DNA of 64,000 nucleotides from NCBI RefSeq assembly GCF_013415325.1, contig NZ_JACBYE010000001.1, forward strand, positions 1 through 64,000. The letters are read 5' to 3'. The stretch is from Sanguibacter inulinus (GTDB taxonomy: Bacteria > Actinomycetota > Actinomycetes > Actinomycetales > Cellulomonadaceae). The notes under the pieces are model-generated. The model saw nothing but the letters and a program-made list of their open reading frames with translations. It was not told where the DNA came from and did not search any database. Below are positions 1-9,023 of this stretch, in pieces; within the stretch, counting starts at the first letter, position 1; each line of letters opens with the position of its first letter. Position numbers and translations under genes: made by a program.

Positions 1-2
1 CC

Positions 3-455
3 CCCGCTGAAGCGCCCCCGGCACCGGCCCTCCCCGTGATCTCGGGCGGCCAGGTCGTCACGAACCCCGGCGACGAGGACTACAACGAGAACGCCGGCCT
101 CGCGATCGACGACGACGTCACGACGGCCTGGTACTCCCTCGAGTACAAGACCTCGAACTTCGGAGGCTTCGACAGGCTCCTCGCCTACGCGATCACCCTC
201 GAGCAGCCCGCGACGGTCTCGACGGTCTACCTGTCGACGCAGAACACCGGCGGCAACGTCGAGATCCGCGCGACCGACGCCGCGAACCCGCGGGGCGGCG
301 AGGTCCTCGCCTCAGGGCCGCTCAACGGCGAGACCACCATGACGCTGTCCGCCCCTGTCGAGACGCAGAACCTCGTGATCCTCTTCACGGACCTGCCGAC
401 GGCGACGTCGGACGGCAAGTTCCGCGCCCACATCTACGACATCAGCCTCTCCTGA
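3..455 (+). CDS. C-terminal part of an unidentified protein (5' truncated by window edge)
   Basis: The reading frame is open from the first bases of the window to a TGA at 453-455, so only about 150 C-terminal residues are visible. They begin with a Pro/Ala-rich linker and continue into a compact region rich in beta-type residues with motifs such as [18 protein letters not shown] and [10 protein letters not shown]. This resembles a discoidin or F5/8 type C-like carbohydrate-binding fold. In related actinobacteria the gene upstream of trxB is a large membrane or kinase-like protein next to murJ, and this could be its extracellular tail. An internal GTG at 36 is not needed as a start. The assignment is by resemblance only. 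Confidence 0.6.
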   Translation, partial: PAEAPPAPALPVISGGQVVTNPGDEDYNENAGLAIDDDVTTAWYSLEYKTSNFGGFDRLLAYAITLEQPATVSTVYLSTQNTGGNVEIRATDAANPRGGEVLASGPLNGETTMTLSAPVETQNLVILFTDLPTATSDGKFRAHIYDISLS

Positions 456-509
456 GGCCCCGCGGAGCCATCTCCAGGGCCCTCGGGTCCGAACCACTCC
501 TGCACCACC

Positions 510-529
510 GCACGGGAACAAGCCCGTGC
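510..529 (+). terminator. hairpin between the truncated gene and trxB
   Basis: A 7-bp GC-rich stem (GCACGGG at 510-516 with CCCGTGC at 523-529) has a 6-nt loop and lies 55 bp after the preceding stop codon. No U-tract follows, so it is only a candidate terminator. Confidence 0.3.
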
Positions 530-627
530 AGACCGGTGTTCTCGTCCTAGCAACCGCGACACCGCCGGGCACGAGCAGCACAGCCCCACGCCCGTCGCAC
601 AGACACACCGACCGAAGGACACGACCA

Positions 628-1629
628 GTGACCGCACAGACCACCCCCACGCACGAGCTCATCATCGTCGGGTCCGGTCCGGCCGGGTACACCGCTGCCG
701 TCTACGCGGCGCGCGCAGGGCTGGCCCCGCTGGTCCTCGCCGGGTCGGTAACCGCCGGTGGCGCCCTGATGAACACGACCGAGGTCGAGAACTTCCCAGG
801 CTTCGTCGACGGCATCATGGGCCCCGAGCTCATGGAGAACATGCAGAAGCAGGCCGAGCGCTTCGGCGCTCAGATCGAGTGGGACGACGCCGTGTCGCTC
901 GAGCTCGACGGTCCCGTCAAGGTGGTCACGACAGGTGGCGGCGAGGTCTTCTCGGCCCGCGCGGTCATCCTCGCGACAGGCTCCGCCTACCGCCAGCTCG
1001 GCCTCGAGGACGAGACACGCCTCTCCGGGCGCGGTGTCTCGTGGTGCGCGACCTGCGACGGGTTCTTCTTCCGCGACCAGGAGATCGTGGTCGTCGGCGG
1101 CGGCGACTCCGCAGTCGAAGAGGCCACCTTCCTCACCCGTTTTGCCTCGAAGGTCACGATGGTGCACCGTCGCGACACGCTCCGCGCCTCGAAGATCATG
1201 GCCGAGCGCGCCGCCGCAGACCCCAAGATCGAGTTCGCCTGGAACTCAGAGGTCGTCGCGATCCACGGCGCCGACAAGGTCGAGGGCGTGCGCCTGCGCG
1301 ACACCCTCACCGGTGAAGAGCGCGACGTCGCGGCCGGCGGGCTCTTCGTCGCGATCGGCCACGACCCGCGCACCGAGCTCGTCAAGGGCCAGGTCACGCT
1401 CGACGACGAGGGGTACATCGAGGTGCAGGGTCGCTCGACACGCACCAACCTCGAGGGTGTCTTCGCCTGCGGCGACGCCGTCGACCACACCTACCGTCAG
1501 GCGATCACCGCTGCAGGCTCTGGCTGTGCCGCGGCTCTCGACGCCCAGCACTACCTCGCAGACCTCGTCGGTGCGCAGGACTCCCCGACCGAGCTCGTCG
1601 AGGCCGTCGAGGCACTGGAGGCGAAGTGA
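628..1629 (+). CDS. trxB: thioredoxin-disulfide reductase
   Basis: A 333-residue flavoprotein that uses NADPH to reduce thioredoxin in the cytoplasm. It has an N-terminal FAD-binding GSGPAG (15-20), the redox-active CATC pair (C140 and C143, in WCATCDG), the NADPH-binding GGGDSA (157-162) and a C-terminal FAD motif ACGDAVD. The length is normal for bacterial TrxB. I chose the GTG at 628 because it gives the usual short N-terminus before the FAD motif and follows a purine-rich GAAGGA stretch. A longer in-frame extension upstream lacks family features. It overlaps trxA by 4 bp, so the two are translationally coupled. Confidence 0.97.
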   Translation: MTAQTTPTHELIIVGSGPAGYTAAVYAARAGLAPLVLAGSVTAGGALMNTTEVENFPGFVDGIMGPELMENMQKQAERFGAQIEWDDAVSLELDGPVKVVTTGGGEVFSARAVILATGSAYRQLGLEDETRLSGRGVSWCATCDGFFFRDQEIVVVGGGDSAVEEATFLTRFASKVTMVHRRDTLRASKIMAERAAADPKIEFAWNSEVVAIHGADKVEGVRLRDTLTGEERDVAAGGLFVAIGHDPRTELVKGQVTLDDEGYIEVQGRSTRTNLEGVFACGDAVDHTYRQAITAAGSGCAAALDAQHYLADLVGAQDSPTELVEAVEALEAK

Positions 1630-1967
1630 GCACCGCGACCCCGGTCCACGCGACCGACGAGACCTTCAAGAGCGTCGTCCTCGAGTCCGACGTCCCCGTC
1701 CTGGTGGACTTCTGGGCCGAGTGGTGCGGGCCGTGCCGCCTGGTGGCGCCCGTCCTCGAGGAGATCGCCGCCGACTACGCGGGACGTCTGACCATCGCGA
1801 AGGTCGACACCGAGGAGAACCCGCAGGTGACCGCCGCCTACGGCGTCGTGTCGATCCCGCTGCTGAACATCTACCACCAGGGCGAGCTCGTCAGGTCCAT
1901 CGTCGGTGCGCGCCCGAAGAAGGCGCTCGTCGAGGAGATCGAGGCGGTCCTCGCCGAGATCGGCTGA
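1626..1967 (+). CDS. trxA: thioredoxin
   Basis: A 113-residue thioredoxin carrying the classical WCGPC active site (C34 and C37) and the cis-proline region SIPLLNIY. It is reduced by the TrxB encoded immediately upstream and in turn reduces protein disulfides. The GTG start lies inside the GTGA overlap with the trxB stop, indicating coupled translation. A strong 20-bp hairpin 50 bp downstream ends the transcript. Confidence 0.97.
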   Translation: MSTATPVHATDETFKSVVLESDVPVLVDFWAEWCGPCRLVAPVLEEIAADYAGRLTIAKVDTEENPQVTAAYGVVSIPLLNIYHQGELVRSIVGARPKKALVEEIEAVLAEIG

Positions 1968-2017
1968 CCGAGGCACGACCCGGTTGCCGGTGCGGTCCAC
2001 AGACCTGACCGAGCAGC

Positions 2018-2061
2018 ACGCAGGAGGGGTCCCTGGCACTCGCCAGGGACCCCTCCTGCGT
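2018..2061 (+). terminator. 20-bp perfect hairpin after trxA
   Basis: Positions 2018-2037 pair without mismatch with 2042-2061 around a 4-nt loop (ACTC). The stem is very GC-rich with no U-tract, as is common for terminators in high-GC actinobacteria. It ends the trxB-trxA unit. Confidence 0.8.
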
Positions 2062-2070
2062 ACGGTGGCA

Positions 2071-2154
2071 CACCGTCTGCGGCACGCGGCTCACCGTCTG
2101 CGGCGCATGGCACCCCGCCTGCATGTCGCGGCGACCCGTCTGCGGCACGCGGCG
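2071..2154 (+). repeat. four imperfect 21-bp direct repeats
   Basis: Units at 2071-2091, 2092-2112, 2113-2133 and 2134-2154 share the pattern CACCGTCTGCGGCACGCGGC, with a decayed fifth unit after 2155. The 21-bp period keeps one reading frame (seven-residue units like HRLRHAA), but no credible gene or ribosome binding site goes with it. The array sits between the trxA terminator and the next gene. Confidence 0.75.
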
Positions 2155-2228
2155 ACCCGCCGACAGCGGCACCGTCCGTCTGGTGTTCCTTCACGAGATC
2201 CTCTGAGTCATCGTGGGAGACTGACGAG

Positions 2229-3539
2229 GTGACGCCTCCGACTCCCTCGACACCAGGCACCCGGCTCGACCCGTGGTTCGGTGCGTACGCGATGCGTGCG
2301 CACAACATGCGGGCCTCCGAGGTGCGAGCCCTCTTCGCCGTGGTGAACCGTCCCGAGGTCGTCTCGCTGGCCGGTGGCATGCCCTACCTCGAAGGTCTCC
2401 CTCTCGAGAGCATCGCCGCCAGCATGGAGCGCCTCATCGCGACGCACGGGACCACCGCGCTCCAGTACGGCTCCGGTCAGGGTCACGAGGCGCTGCGCGA
2501 GCAGATCCTCGAGGTCATGAAGCTCGAGGGCATCGATGCGCACCCTGACGACGTGGTGGTCACCACGGGGTCGCAGCAGGCCCTGGACCTCGTGACCCGC
2601 ATCTTCATCGACCCGGGCGACGTCATCGTCGCCGAGGCACCGAGCTATGTCGGTGCGCTGGGGGTGTTCCGCTCCTACCAGGCCGACGTGGTGCACGTCC
2701 CGCTCGACGAGCACGGGCTGATCCCCGAGGCGCTCGACGAGGCGCTCACATCCCTCGCCGCTCAGGGCCGCCGGGTCAAGCTGCTCTACACGATCCCGAA
2801 CTTCCACAACCCCGCCGGCGTCACCCTGAGCCTCGAGCGGCGGCCGCGGATCCTCGAGATCGCCCGCCGCCACGGCGTCCTCGTGGTCGAGGACAACCCG
2901 TACGGGCTGCTCGGCTTCGGCTCCGAGCCCCTCGAGGCCATGCGCGCCACCGACGGTGACGGCGTGCTCTACCTCGGTTCCTTCTCCAAGACCTTCGCTC
3001 CCGGGTTCCGGGTCGGCTGGGTCGTCGCGCCTCACGCCGTCCGCGAGAAGCTCGTCCTGGCGTCCGAGTCGGCGATCCTGTGCCCGTCCAACGCCTCGCA
3101 GATGGCGATCTCGACCTATCTCGAGACCAGCGACTGGAAGGCGCAGATCAAGGCCTTCCAGGTGCTCTACAGGGAACGTCGAGACGCGATGGTGGGTGCG
3201 CTGGCAGAGCACATGCCCGACGCGTCCTGGACCGTGCCGGACGGCGGCTTCTACACGTGGGTCAAGCTCCCCGAGGGCCTGGACTCCAAGTCGATGCTCC
3301 CGCGCGCCGTCACCGGTCGCGTCGCCTACGTGCCGGGGACGGCCTTCTTCGCCGACGGCACCGGCGGCGATCACATGCGGCTCTCTTACTGCTTCCCGAC
3401 GCCCGACCGCATCCGTGAGGGCGTCCGACGCCTCGCCTCTGTCGTCAACGCCGAGCGGGAGCTCGTCGAGATCTTCGGCACGACAGCCCACCTCGACGAC
3501 GTGACAGACACCGACAACCCAGGACCGGACCTCGTATGA
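2229..3539 (+). CDS. PLP-dependent aminotransferase, class I/II
   Basis: A 436-residue fold-type I aminotransferase that probably moves an amino group between an amino acid and a 2-oxoacid; the substrate cannot be read from sequence. The Schiff-base lysine is K254 in LGSFSKTFAPGFRVGW. Other hallmarks are the YGSGQG substrate loop (about 80), NPAG (194-197) and the C-terminal Arg region MRLSYC. It resembles the LysN/2-aminoadipate and MocR-like catalytic group but has no N-terminal GntR HTH. The GTG start is preceded by GGGAG. It overlaps the next gene by 4 bp (ATGA), so the two form an operon, and this pairing recurs beside parB in related genomes (from memory). Confidence 0.9.
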   Translation: MTPPTPSTPGTRLDPWFGAYAMRAHNMRASEVRALFAVVNRPEVVSLAGGMPYLEGLPLESIAASMERLIATHGTTALQYGSGQGHEALREQILEVMKLEGIDAHPDDVVVTTGSQQALDLVTRIFIDPGDVIVAEAPSYVGALGVFRSYQADVVHVPLDEHGLIPEALDEALTSLAAQGRRVKLLYTIPNFHNPAGVTLSLERRPRILEIARRHGVLVVEDNPYGLLGFGSEPLEAMRATDGDGVLYLGSFSKTFAPGFRVGWVVAPHAVREKLVLASESAILCPSNASQMAISTYLETSDWKAQIKAFQVLYRERRDAMVGALAEHMPDASWTVPDGGFYTWVKLPEGLDSKSMLPRAVTGRVAYVPGTAFFADGTGGDHMRLSYCFPTPDRIREGVRRLASVVNAERELVEIFGTTAHLDDVTDTDNPGPDLV

Positions 3540-4489
3540 CTCACTCTCCCCGCGTCCTCGTGCTGGCCGGTGGCCTCTCGCACGAGCGCGACGTGTCCCT
3601 GCGCTCTGGCCGACGTGTCGCCGAGGCCCTCAGGTCGGCCAACATCGACGTCTCCGTGCACGACGTGGATGCAGACCTCCTCCCCGCGCTCTCGCAGACC
3701 CGGCCCGACGTCGTCTGGCCCCTGCTGCACGGGGCGAGCGGTGAAGACGGCTCCATCCGCGACATCCTCGACCTGCTCGACGTCCCCTACGTCGGCACCG
3801 GTCCGCGGGCCTCTCGGATCGCGTGGAGCAAGCCCGTCGCGAAATCTGTCGTGGCGCGTGCGGGCCTCGACACACCTGACTACGTGACCCTCCCCCAGAG
3901 CCTCTTCCGTGAGCTCGGAGCACAGGCCGTCATGGCAGCCGTGGTCGACAAGCTCGGGCTGCCGCTCGTGGTGAAGCCGTCACGCGGTGGTTCTGCGCTC
4001 GGTGTCAGCCTGGTGCGGTCGGCGACCGACCTGCCTCAGGCGATGGTGAGCTGCTTCGCCTATGGAGACGTGGCCCTCATCGAGCGCGCCGTCGAGGGCA
4101 TCGAGGTGGCCGCGTCGGTGGTCGAGACGTCTGAGGGCCTGCGGGCCCTGCCTGCCGTGGAGATCGTCACCGACGGGCCCTACGACTACGACGCCCGCTA
4201 CAACCCGGGGCGAACGGAGTACTTCGCGCCGGCACGACTCACGTCGGCGCAGGCCGAGGCCGTCGGCGCGACGGCGATCGCTGCCCACGAGGCCCTCGGG
4301 CTCCGGCACATCTCCAGGACGGACCTCATCCTGCAGCCTGACGGGACCATCCAGTTCCTCGAGGTCAACGTCGCACCCGGGATGACCGAGACGTCGCTGC
4401 TGCCTCAGGCCGTGGTGGCGAGCGGGTGGGCCCTGCCGGCGCTCTACAGGTCGGTCGTCGAGAACGCGCTGCCCGCGCCCGTCGTCTGA
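3536..4489 (+). CDS. D-alanine--D-alanine ligase family ATP-grasp protein
   Basis: A 317-residue ATP-grasp enzyme of the Ddl family, which joins two D-alanines for peptidoglycan precursors using ATP. The N-terminus has the Ddl signature AGGLSHERDVSLRSG, the middle has VVKPSRGGSALGV (ATP-binding loop) and the C-terminus has FLEVNVAPGMTETSLLPQA (metal ligands and serine loop). It is slightly shorter than typical Ddl (about 340-370). Since the main ddl may lie elsewhere, this could be a second ligase with altered specificity. The ATG overlaps the aminotransferase stop. A bidirectional hairpin lies downstream. Confidence 0.85.
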   Translation: MTHSPRVLVLAGGLSHERDVSLRSGRRVAEALRSANIDVSVHDVDADLLPALSQTRPDVVWPLLHGASGEDGSIRDILDLLDVPYVGTGPRASRIAWSKPVAKSVVARAGLDTPDYVTLPQSLFRELGAQAVMAAVVDKLGLPLVVKPSRGGSALGVSLVRSATDLPQAMVSCFAYGDVALIERAVEGIEVAASVVETSEGLRALPAVEIVTDGPYDYDARYNPGRTEYFAPARLTSAQAEAVGATAIAAHEALGLRHISRTDLILQPDGTIQFLEVNVAPGMTETSLLPQAVVASGWALPALYRSVVENALPAPVV

Positions 4490-4580
4490 GGTCTGGCGTC
4501 TGAGTACCGGGTTCCACCGGGTTCCGAGTTTCGGTCCGAGGCTCAGGACTGTCCTCCCAGCAGCCGGGTCTGGGCCCCCG

Positions 4581-4657
4581 CTCCCGGCTCCCGGCTCCCG
4601 GCTCCCGGCTCCCGGCTCCCGGCTCCCGGCTCCCGGCTCCCGGCTCCCGGCTCCCGG
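4581..4657 (+). repeat. eleven perfect tandem copies of a 7-bp unit
   Basis: The heptamer CTCCCGG is repeated exactly eleven times in the convergent gap between the Ddl-like gene and parB. It is a typical slipped-strand microsatellite; a 7-bp period would shift frame, so it is non-coding. Confidence 0.95.
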
Positions 4658-4691
4658 CGGATCGTCGATGACGAGTCAGCGTGCGGAAGCG

Positions 4692-4731
4692 CGTCGAAGG
4701 GGACGGACCGCGCGGTCCGTCCCCTTCGACG
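4692..4731. terminator. bidirectional terminator between ddl-like gene and parB
   Basis: A 19-bp perfect inverted repeat (4692-4710 with 4713-4731) has essentially no spacer and is centred on CCGCGCGG. It lies between two convergent genes and can serve both. Confidence 0.8.
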
Positions 4732-4770
4732 TACAGTGCGCTGAGGTGCGCCTCCAGCTCTGCGTGACGC

Positions 4771-5940
4771 TCAGACGTCCTTCTGGAAGAGCCCCGGCTC
4801 TTCGGGCGCCATGACGTTGAGGATGCGGTTCAGGTCGTCGACGGTCGCGAACTCGACGGTGACCTTCCCCTTGGTCTTACCGAGGTCCACCTTCACCCGC
4901 GTCTCGAAGCGGTCTGAGAGCCTGCTGGCGAGGTCGTCGATCGCCTGGACCCGGGTGCCCGCCCGAGGACGCTGAACCGGCTTGGCAGGCTCCTCGTCGC
5001 CTCCGAGGGCGACGATCTCCTCGGTCGCGCGGACCGAGAGTCCCTCGGCCACGATGCGCTGCGCCAGGCGCTCGATCTGAGCCCCGTCGGCGAGGCCGAG
5101 GAGCGCCCGGGCGTGGCCGGCAGAGAGCACCCCGGCAGCGACACGTCGCTGCACGAGAGGAGGCAGTCTCAGCAGTCGGAGGGTGTTCGAGATCTGCGGC
5201 CGTGACCTGGAGATCCGCACCGCGAGCTCTTCGTGCGTGCACCCGAAGTCGTCCAGGAGCTGACGGTAGGCAGCCGCCTCTTCGAGAGGGTTGAGCGCCG
5301 ACCTGTGGAGGTTCTCCAGCAGTGCGTCGCGCAGCAGGTCGCCGTCTTCAGTCTCCCTGATGATCGCCGGGATAGCACCGAGCCCGGCCTCCTGGGTCGC
5401 GCGCCACCGCCGCTCGCCCATGATGAGCTCGTACTGGTCCGGCTCGGAGGTCGGACGCACGACGATCGGCTGGAGCACGCCGATCTCGCGGATCGAGCCC
5501 ACCAGCTCCGCTAGGTCAGCCTCGTCGAAGACGGTGCGGGGCTGACGAGCGTTAGGGCGGATCGACTCGACCGGAAGATGCGCGAAGGTCGCCCCCGGGA
5601 CCGGTACGAGGGACGATTCTGGCTCAGCACCGGTCGCCGCAAGATACGTTTCACGTGAAACAGCGTCGATCTGGACGGTCCCACGATCGCGTGCGGGCGC
5701 ACCGGAGCTGACTGAGGGCATCGAGGATCGCTGCCCACCGCTCGTGGTCTTCTTAGTCTCGCGGGGTGCGCGAAGCTTGGCCACGACCGCTGCCGAATCA
5801 GCGATAGCAGTCGTGTTCGGCACCTCCCCCTCGACGGGCTGCTTCGGGGGGAAGAACACGTCGACGGGCCGTTCGAGATCTGGAGCCGTCGGGATCAGGG
5901 CGCCGAGCCCTCGACCCAGCCCACGTCGCTTCTCGCTCAC
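4771..5940 (-). CDS. parB: chromosome partitioning protein ParB
   Basis: A 389-residue ParB CTPase clamp that loads at parS sites and is acted on by ParA to segregate the origin. The N-terminus [11 protein letters not shown] is the ParA-interacting peptide. The CTP-binding domain includes [10 protein letters not shown] and GERRWRA, followed by the HTH DNA-binding domain ([20 protein letters not shown]) and a C-terminal dimerisation region. A disordered Ser/Pro-rich stretch lies between the leader and the CTPase domain. The GTG start at 5940 gives the canonical [10 protein letters not shown] start and has AGAGGA upstream. A full parS lies inside the gene at 5647-5662. The 166-bp gap to parA holds no gene. 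Confidence 0.96.
   Translation of the reverse strand: MSEKRRGLGRGLGALIPTAPDLERPVDVFFPPKQPVEGEVPNTTAIADSAAVVAKLRAPRETKKTTSGGQRSSMPSVSSGAPARDRGTVQIDAVSRETYLAATGAEPESSLVPVPGATFAHLPVESIRPNARQPRTVFDEADLAELVGSIREIGVLQPIVVRPTSEPDQYELIMGERRWRATQEAGLGAIPAIIRETEDGDLLRDALLENLHRSALNPLEEAAAYRQLLDDFGCTHEELAVRISRSRPQISNTLRLLRLPPLVQRRVAAGVLSAGHARALLGLADGAQIERLAQRIVAEGLSVRATEEIVALGGDEEPAKPVQRPRAGTRVQAIDDLASRLSDRFETRVKVDLGKTKGKVTVEFATVDDLNRILNVMAPEEPGLFQKDV
5647..5662. promoter_or_regulatory. parS site inside parB
   Basis: The core GTTTCACGTGAAAC is a perfect match to the conserved ParB-binding palindrome. It lies within the parB coding sequence. Confidence 0.92.
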
Positions 5941-6106
5941 AGGTGATCCTCTCGAAGATGCATGCCAGGAGCTGAAGGTGGGCCCCCAGCGGTAGTCGTC
6001 ACGGAATGGGCTGCATCTCTGTGCCACACGTCGACGTCGACCGTGCTGCCATTCCCCTGTGCCGCCGCGCGACGGGACATTGTCTGGATCTGCGGGTGAT
6101 GAATAC

Positions 6107-7024
6107 TCATGCCGCGGCCTCCCGTTCTGTGAGCTCACGGGCAGCCTCACGGTAGGCGAGGGCGCCTGTCGAGCTGGGCTCGTAGGAGATCACGGTCTGA
6201 CCGTGACTCGGAGCCTCAGACACCCTGACCGAACGCGGGATGGACGTCGCGAGAGTCTCTGTACCGAAGTGCTCTCGCACCTCGGACGCCACCTGCGTGG
6301 CCAGGTTCGTGCGGGCGTCGAACATCGTCAGCAAGATCGTCGAGACGTGCAGGTCGGGATTCAGGTGGGCCTGAATGAGCTTGATGGTCTTCAGCAGCTG
6401 ACTCAAGCCTTCCAGTGCGTAGTACTCGCACTGGATAGGGATCAGCACCTCACGCCCCGTCACGAAGGCGTTGAGGGTGAGCAGACCAAGGCTCGGAGGG
6501 CAGTCGACCAAGACGTAGTCGATGCGCGGAAGCCCTTGCTCCTCCCGTTCGGTGAGGTAGGTGTCGACAGCTCGACGGAGTCGAGTTTCACGTGAAACGA
6601 GCGAGACCAGCTCGATCTCAGCGCCCGACAGGTCAATCGTGGCAGGAACAACCAGAAGATTCGGGAATTCCGGGCAGGCCTGGACGGTCTCCGCGATCGA
6701 TAGTCCTTCGACCAGAACTTCGTACACCGACGGAACTCCCGACCGGTGATCGATACCCAGCGCTGTGGAGGCGTTCCCTTGCGGGTCGTTGTCGATGACC
6801 AGCACGTTGAGACCGCCCTGGGCGAGGCTTGCAGCCAGGTTCACGGTAGTCGTCGTCTTGCCGACACCGCCCTTCTGGTTAGCGACTGTCATGATCCGCG
6901 TCTTCTCGGGCTTGCGGAACTGCCGGCCCTCGAGCGACATCCGGCGTCGAGTATCTACGAGGAGCTGTGCGGCGAGCGGGGTGGACTCGTCCTCTGCGGG
7001 GAAGGAGGTGAGCAGCTCACTCAT
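6107..7024 (-). CDS. parA: chromosome partitioning ATPase ParA
   Basis: A 305-residue ParA/Soj ATPase that drives origin segregation with ParB. The deviant Walker A is KGGVGKTT at 51-58, followed by [14 protein letters not shown] (Walker A') and [14 protein letters not shown] (Walker B). The ATG at 7024 was chosen because the SELL leader is typical of actinobacterial ParA. The ribosome binding site is weak, and an open frame extends upstream through the parS at 7043-7058, so a longer protein cannot be ruled out. A second parS lies inside the gene at 6584-6599. Confidence 0.95.
   Translation of the reverse strand: MSELLTSFPAEDESTPLAAQLLVDTRRRMSLEGRQFRKPEKTRIMTVANQKGGVGKTTTTVNLAASLAQGGLNVLVIDNDPQGNASTALGIDHRSGVPSVYEVLVEGLSIAETVQACPEFPNLLVVPATIDLSGAEIELVSLVSRETRLRRAVDTYLTEREEQGLPRIDYVLVDCPPSLGLLTLNAFVTGREVLIPIQCEYYALEGLSQLLKTIKLIQAHLNPDLHVSTILLTMFDARTNLATQVASEVREHFGTETLATSIPRSVRVSEAPSHGQTVISYEPSSTGALAYREAARELTEREAAA
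6584..6599. promoter_or_regulatory. parS site inside parA
   Basis: A perfect GTTTCACGTGAAAC core occurs within the parA coding sequence. Confidence 0.92.
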
Positions 7025-7042
7025 ACGGTCGTCCGAGCGCGG

Positions 7043-7058
7043 TGTTTCACGTGAATCA
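7043..7058. promoter_or_regulatory. parS-like site upstream of parA start
   Basis: The core GTTTCACGTGAATC differs from consensus at one base. It lies about 20 bp before the chosen parA start, where bound ParB could also repress the operon. Confidence 0.8.
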
Positions 7059-7312
7059 CGGCTTCCCTCGATGCTGCTGGATCCGGGCTCAAGTCCTCGG
7101 GATGGGCTTCCAGGTGCCACGGACACTCGATCTTCCTCCACACAGACGCACACGCCCGGGCAGCTCAGATCATTCCGTGAGCCTCCGGGCCTTCTCCACC
7201 CAAGACTACTGCGTGCCACCCACGCTGAGACCATCCGCGCCGCGCGTCGACGACAGCTGCTATCCCCTTTCCGCTGCGGACAGTATGCGACTCTGTCGGC
7301 GGTAGGCGCGCC

Positions 7313-7328
7313 CGTTCCACGTGGAACA
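7313..7328. promoter_or_regulatory. parS-like site (symmetrical variant)
   Basis: GTTCCACGTGGAAC carries one compensating substitution in each half-site, so it remains a perfect palindrome. Confidence 0.7.
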
Positions 7329-7357
7329 ACGGCGCATGGGCCAGAGCCCTCGTTCTC

Positions 7358-7373
7358 GGTTTCACGTGGAACG
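7358..7373. promoter_or_regulatory. parS-like site
   Basis: GTTTCACGTGGAAC has one mismatch to the consensus core and lies 45 bp from the previous site. Confidence 0.8.
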
Positions 7374-7781
7374 AGGCTCGACGATGGTGCCGCTCATCCC
7401 AAAGCCTGGCGATCCCGTCCGGCCACCGCTCCTCGCCCATAGAGACAAGAGCACAGGGTCGCCACGGCTCACGGCTCACGGACAATATTCGCTCACATTC
7501 GATTCACCCGGTATCCCCGTGGCGCGACGAACCCTTCATCCTCCCCTCAACTCAGAAGGATGAGGGCACATGGCCGGGAGGGATGCGTTGGCTGCCATGG
7601 AACGAGTAGACCCGCACCCACGGCAAACAAGCTCTCTCCACACACACAGCTGTCGCAGCCTTCTTCGCCCAACGGTCTGTCGGATGCCCCGCCACGGTCG
7701 GCGATGACACAGCACCGACCCAGCGTTGAGCTGACTCGCCAGCTTCCCCGCCCTTAGTCCCGAAGGGCCACATGCTCCATC

Positions 7782-7797
7782 TGTTTCACGTGGAACA
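7782..7797. promoter_or_regulatory. parS-like site
   Basis: TGTTTCACGTGGAACA has one mismatch to the consensus core and lies in the gene-free region upstream of parA. Confidence 0.8.
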
Positions 7798-8556
7798 CGC
7801 CTCTTCGAGGCCAAAGCACGTCGCCAACTCTCTCTAGACCGGAACGTGTGCCACCGCTCCTCCACATGACTGGCTCGGGACGAGCTGTCTCCTAGGCGGA
7901 CCTTGACCCCTCCCCCACCACTGACGGTCCCAACGCGGCGGCACCACTCCCAGGCGATCACGGGCTCACAGACCCCAAGAGCTAAGAACGGCCGATCCAG
8001 ACCAACAGATCCGGCCAGGAAAGCAGAGAGCGCTTGGGAGAACCCGGAACATCAACCACCTCATTGACAGCGGCGCACGGCGACGACGAAGGCACGCAGG
8101 GGCAGACGTCACCTGGGACTCTTCACCCACGACATCACAGGGGTCTCGATGACGAAGCCAGGATGGACTGGCGCAGAGCACCGTCGACAACCGACGCCAG
8201 GCTGTCCGCATCACGTAGTCGTGGCTCCAGCCGCCGAGCCCCCACTCCCCCCGCGCGAGCCCATTGCCCACTGCAGTCGTACGCTCACATCTGGTGCGGG
8301 CGGTGAAAGACGATAGCGCTCGTGACCTCAGGTCACCGCTACCCCGCTGGACCGAGCGTCTGCGAGCGAACACACCCTGGATGAGGCAGCCAACTGGGGC
8401 ACCGCGATCCGCCTGCAGATCAGCAGATCTATACCGCGTGACACCCCCGCCCCGTACCCAGGCTCCGGTGAGATATCGAGGAACGCGACCGAGATCGCCC
8501 GATCCGCAGCCACCCAACATCTGAGCGACTGAGCTGCCGGGTCACCGCGTCACCCC

Positions 8557-8601
8557 GTCACCGACGTCACCGACGTCACCGACGTCACCGACGTCACCGA
8601 C
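8557..8601 (+). repeat. five tandem copies of a 9-bp unit
   Basis: GTCACCGAC is repeated five times without error, preceded by two degenerate copies from about 8541. It lies in the gene-free region. Confidence 0.92.
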
Positions 8602-9023
8602 GAGCATCAGGGATGGGCCCGGATCGCATCGTCCGCTCGATGTCCCAGTCGGGCTGCTCTCAAGATCTCATCGATCAGCACGATGTTCCGCCGCGTCGGC
8701 CCCGACTCAGATTTGGGCGCGACCCCGTCATCGCGGTGGCCAGGACCGCCACCCGGGCCTCGTAGGTGTACTCCACTGTCCGCCTGGTCGGCAGCCCGCA
8801 GCGGCGCCGGCCTTCTGCCCGCGTCGCGTCGCCGAGTCACCTTCTACACTAACCACACATAACGACCTTGTGGAGAAGCCTCAGGAGATCAGAGATCAGC
8901 ACTCGAGCGTCCGTGAAGCGCAGCGACGGACCGGAGGATCGTTCTCACAGAAGCGGATGGTCGTTGATCGGCCTCTGACCACGCCGTCGACCAAGGCCCG
9001 CGGGCCGTCGGCACGTGCGTCTG

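Larger units (their letters stand above)
7025..9023. other. 2-kb region without a convincing gene between parA and rsmG
   Basis: No frame here shows a family motif, a good ribosome binding site and the strong third-position GC typical of this genome. It contains four of the six parS-like sites and a 9-bp tandem repeat at 8557-8601. The best small candidate is a 77-codon minus-strand frame at 8607-8840, which starts with GTG directly behind a TAGTGT -10-like hexamer. Its product is not recognisable. The rest may be a centromere-like ParB-loading zone or decayed DNA. Confidence 0.6.

Noticed and set aside
2018..2190. CRISPR-like array in the trxA downstream repeats
   Set aside because: Units are contiguous and degenerate with no spacers, and no cas gene is in the window.
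7536..7961. Minus-strand frame of about 140 codons in the parA-rsmG gap
   Set aside because: No ribosome binding site, no motifs and composition unlike the genome's coding sequence.
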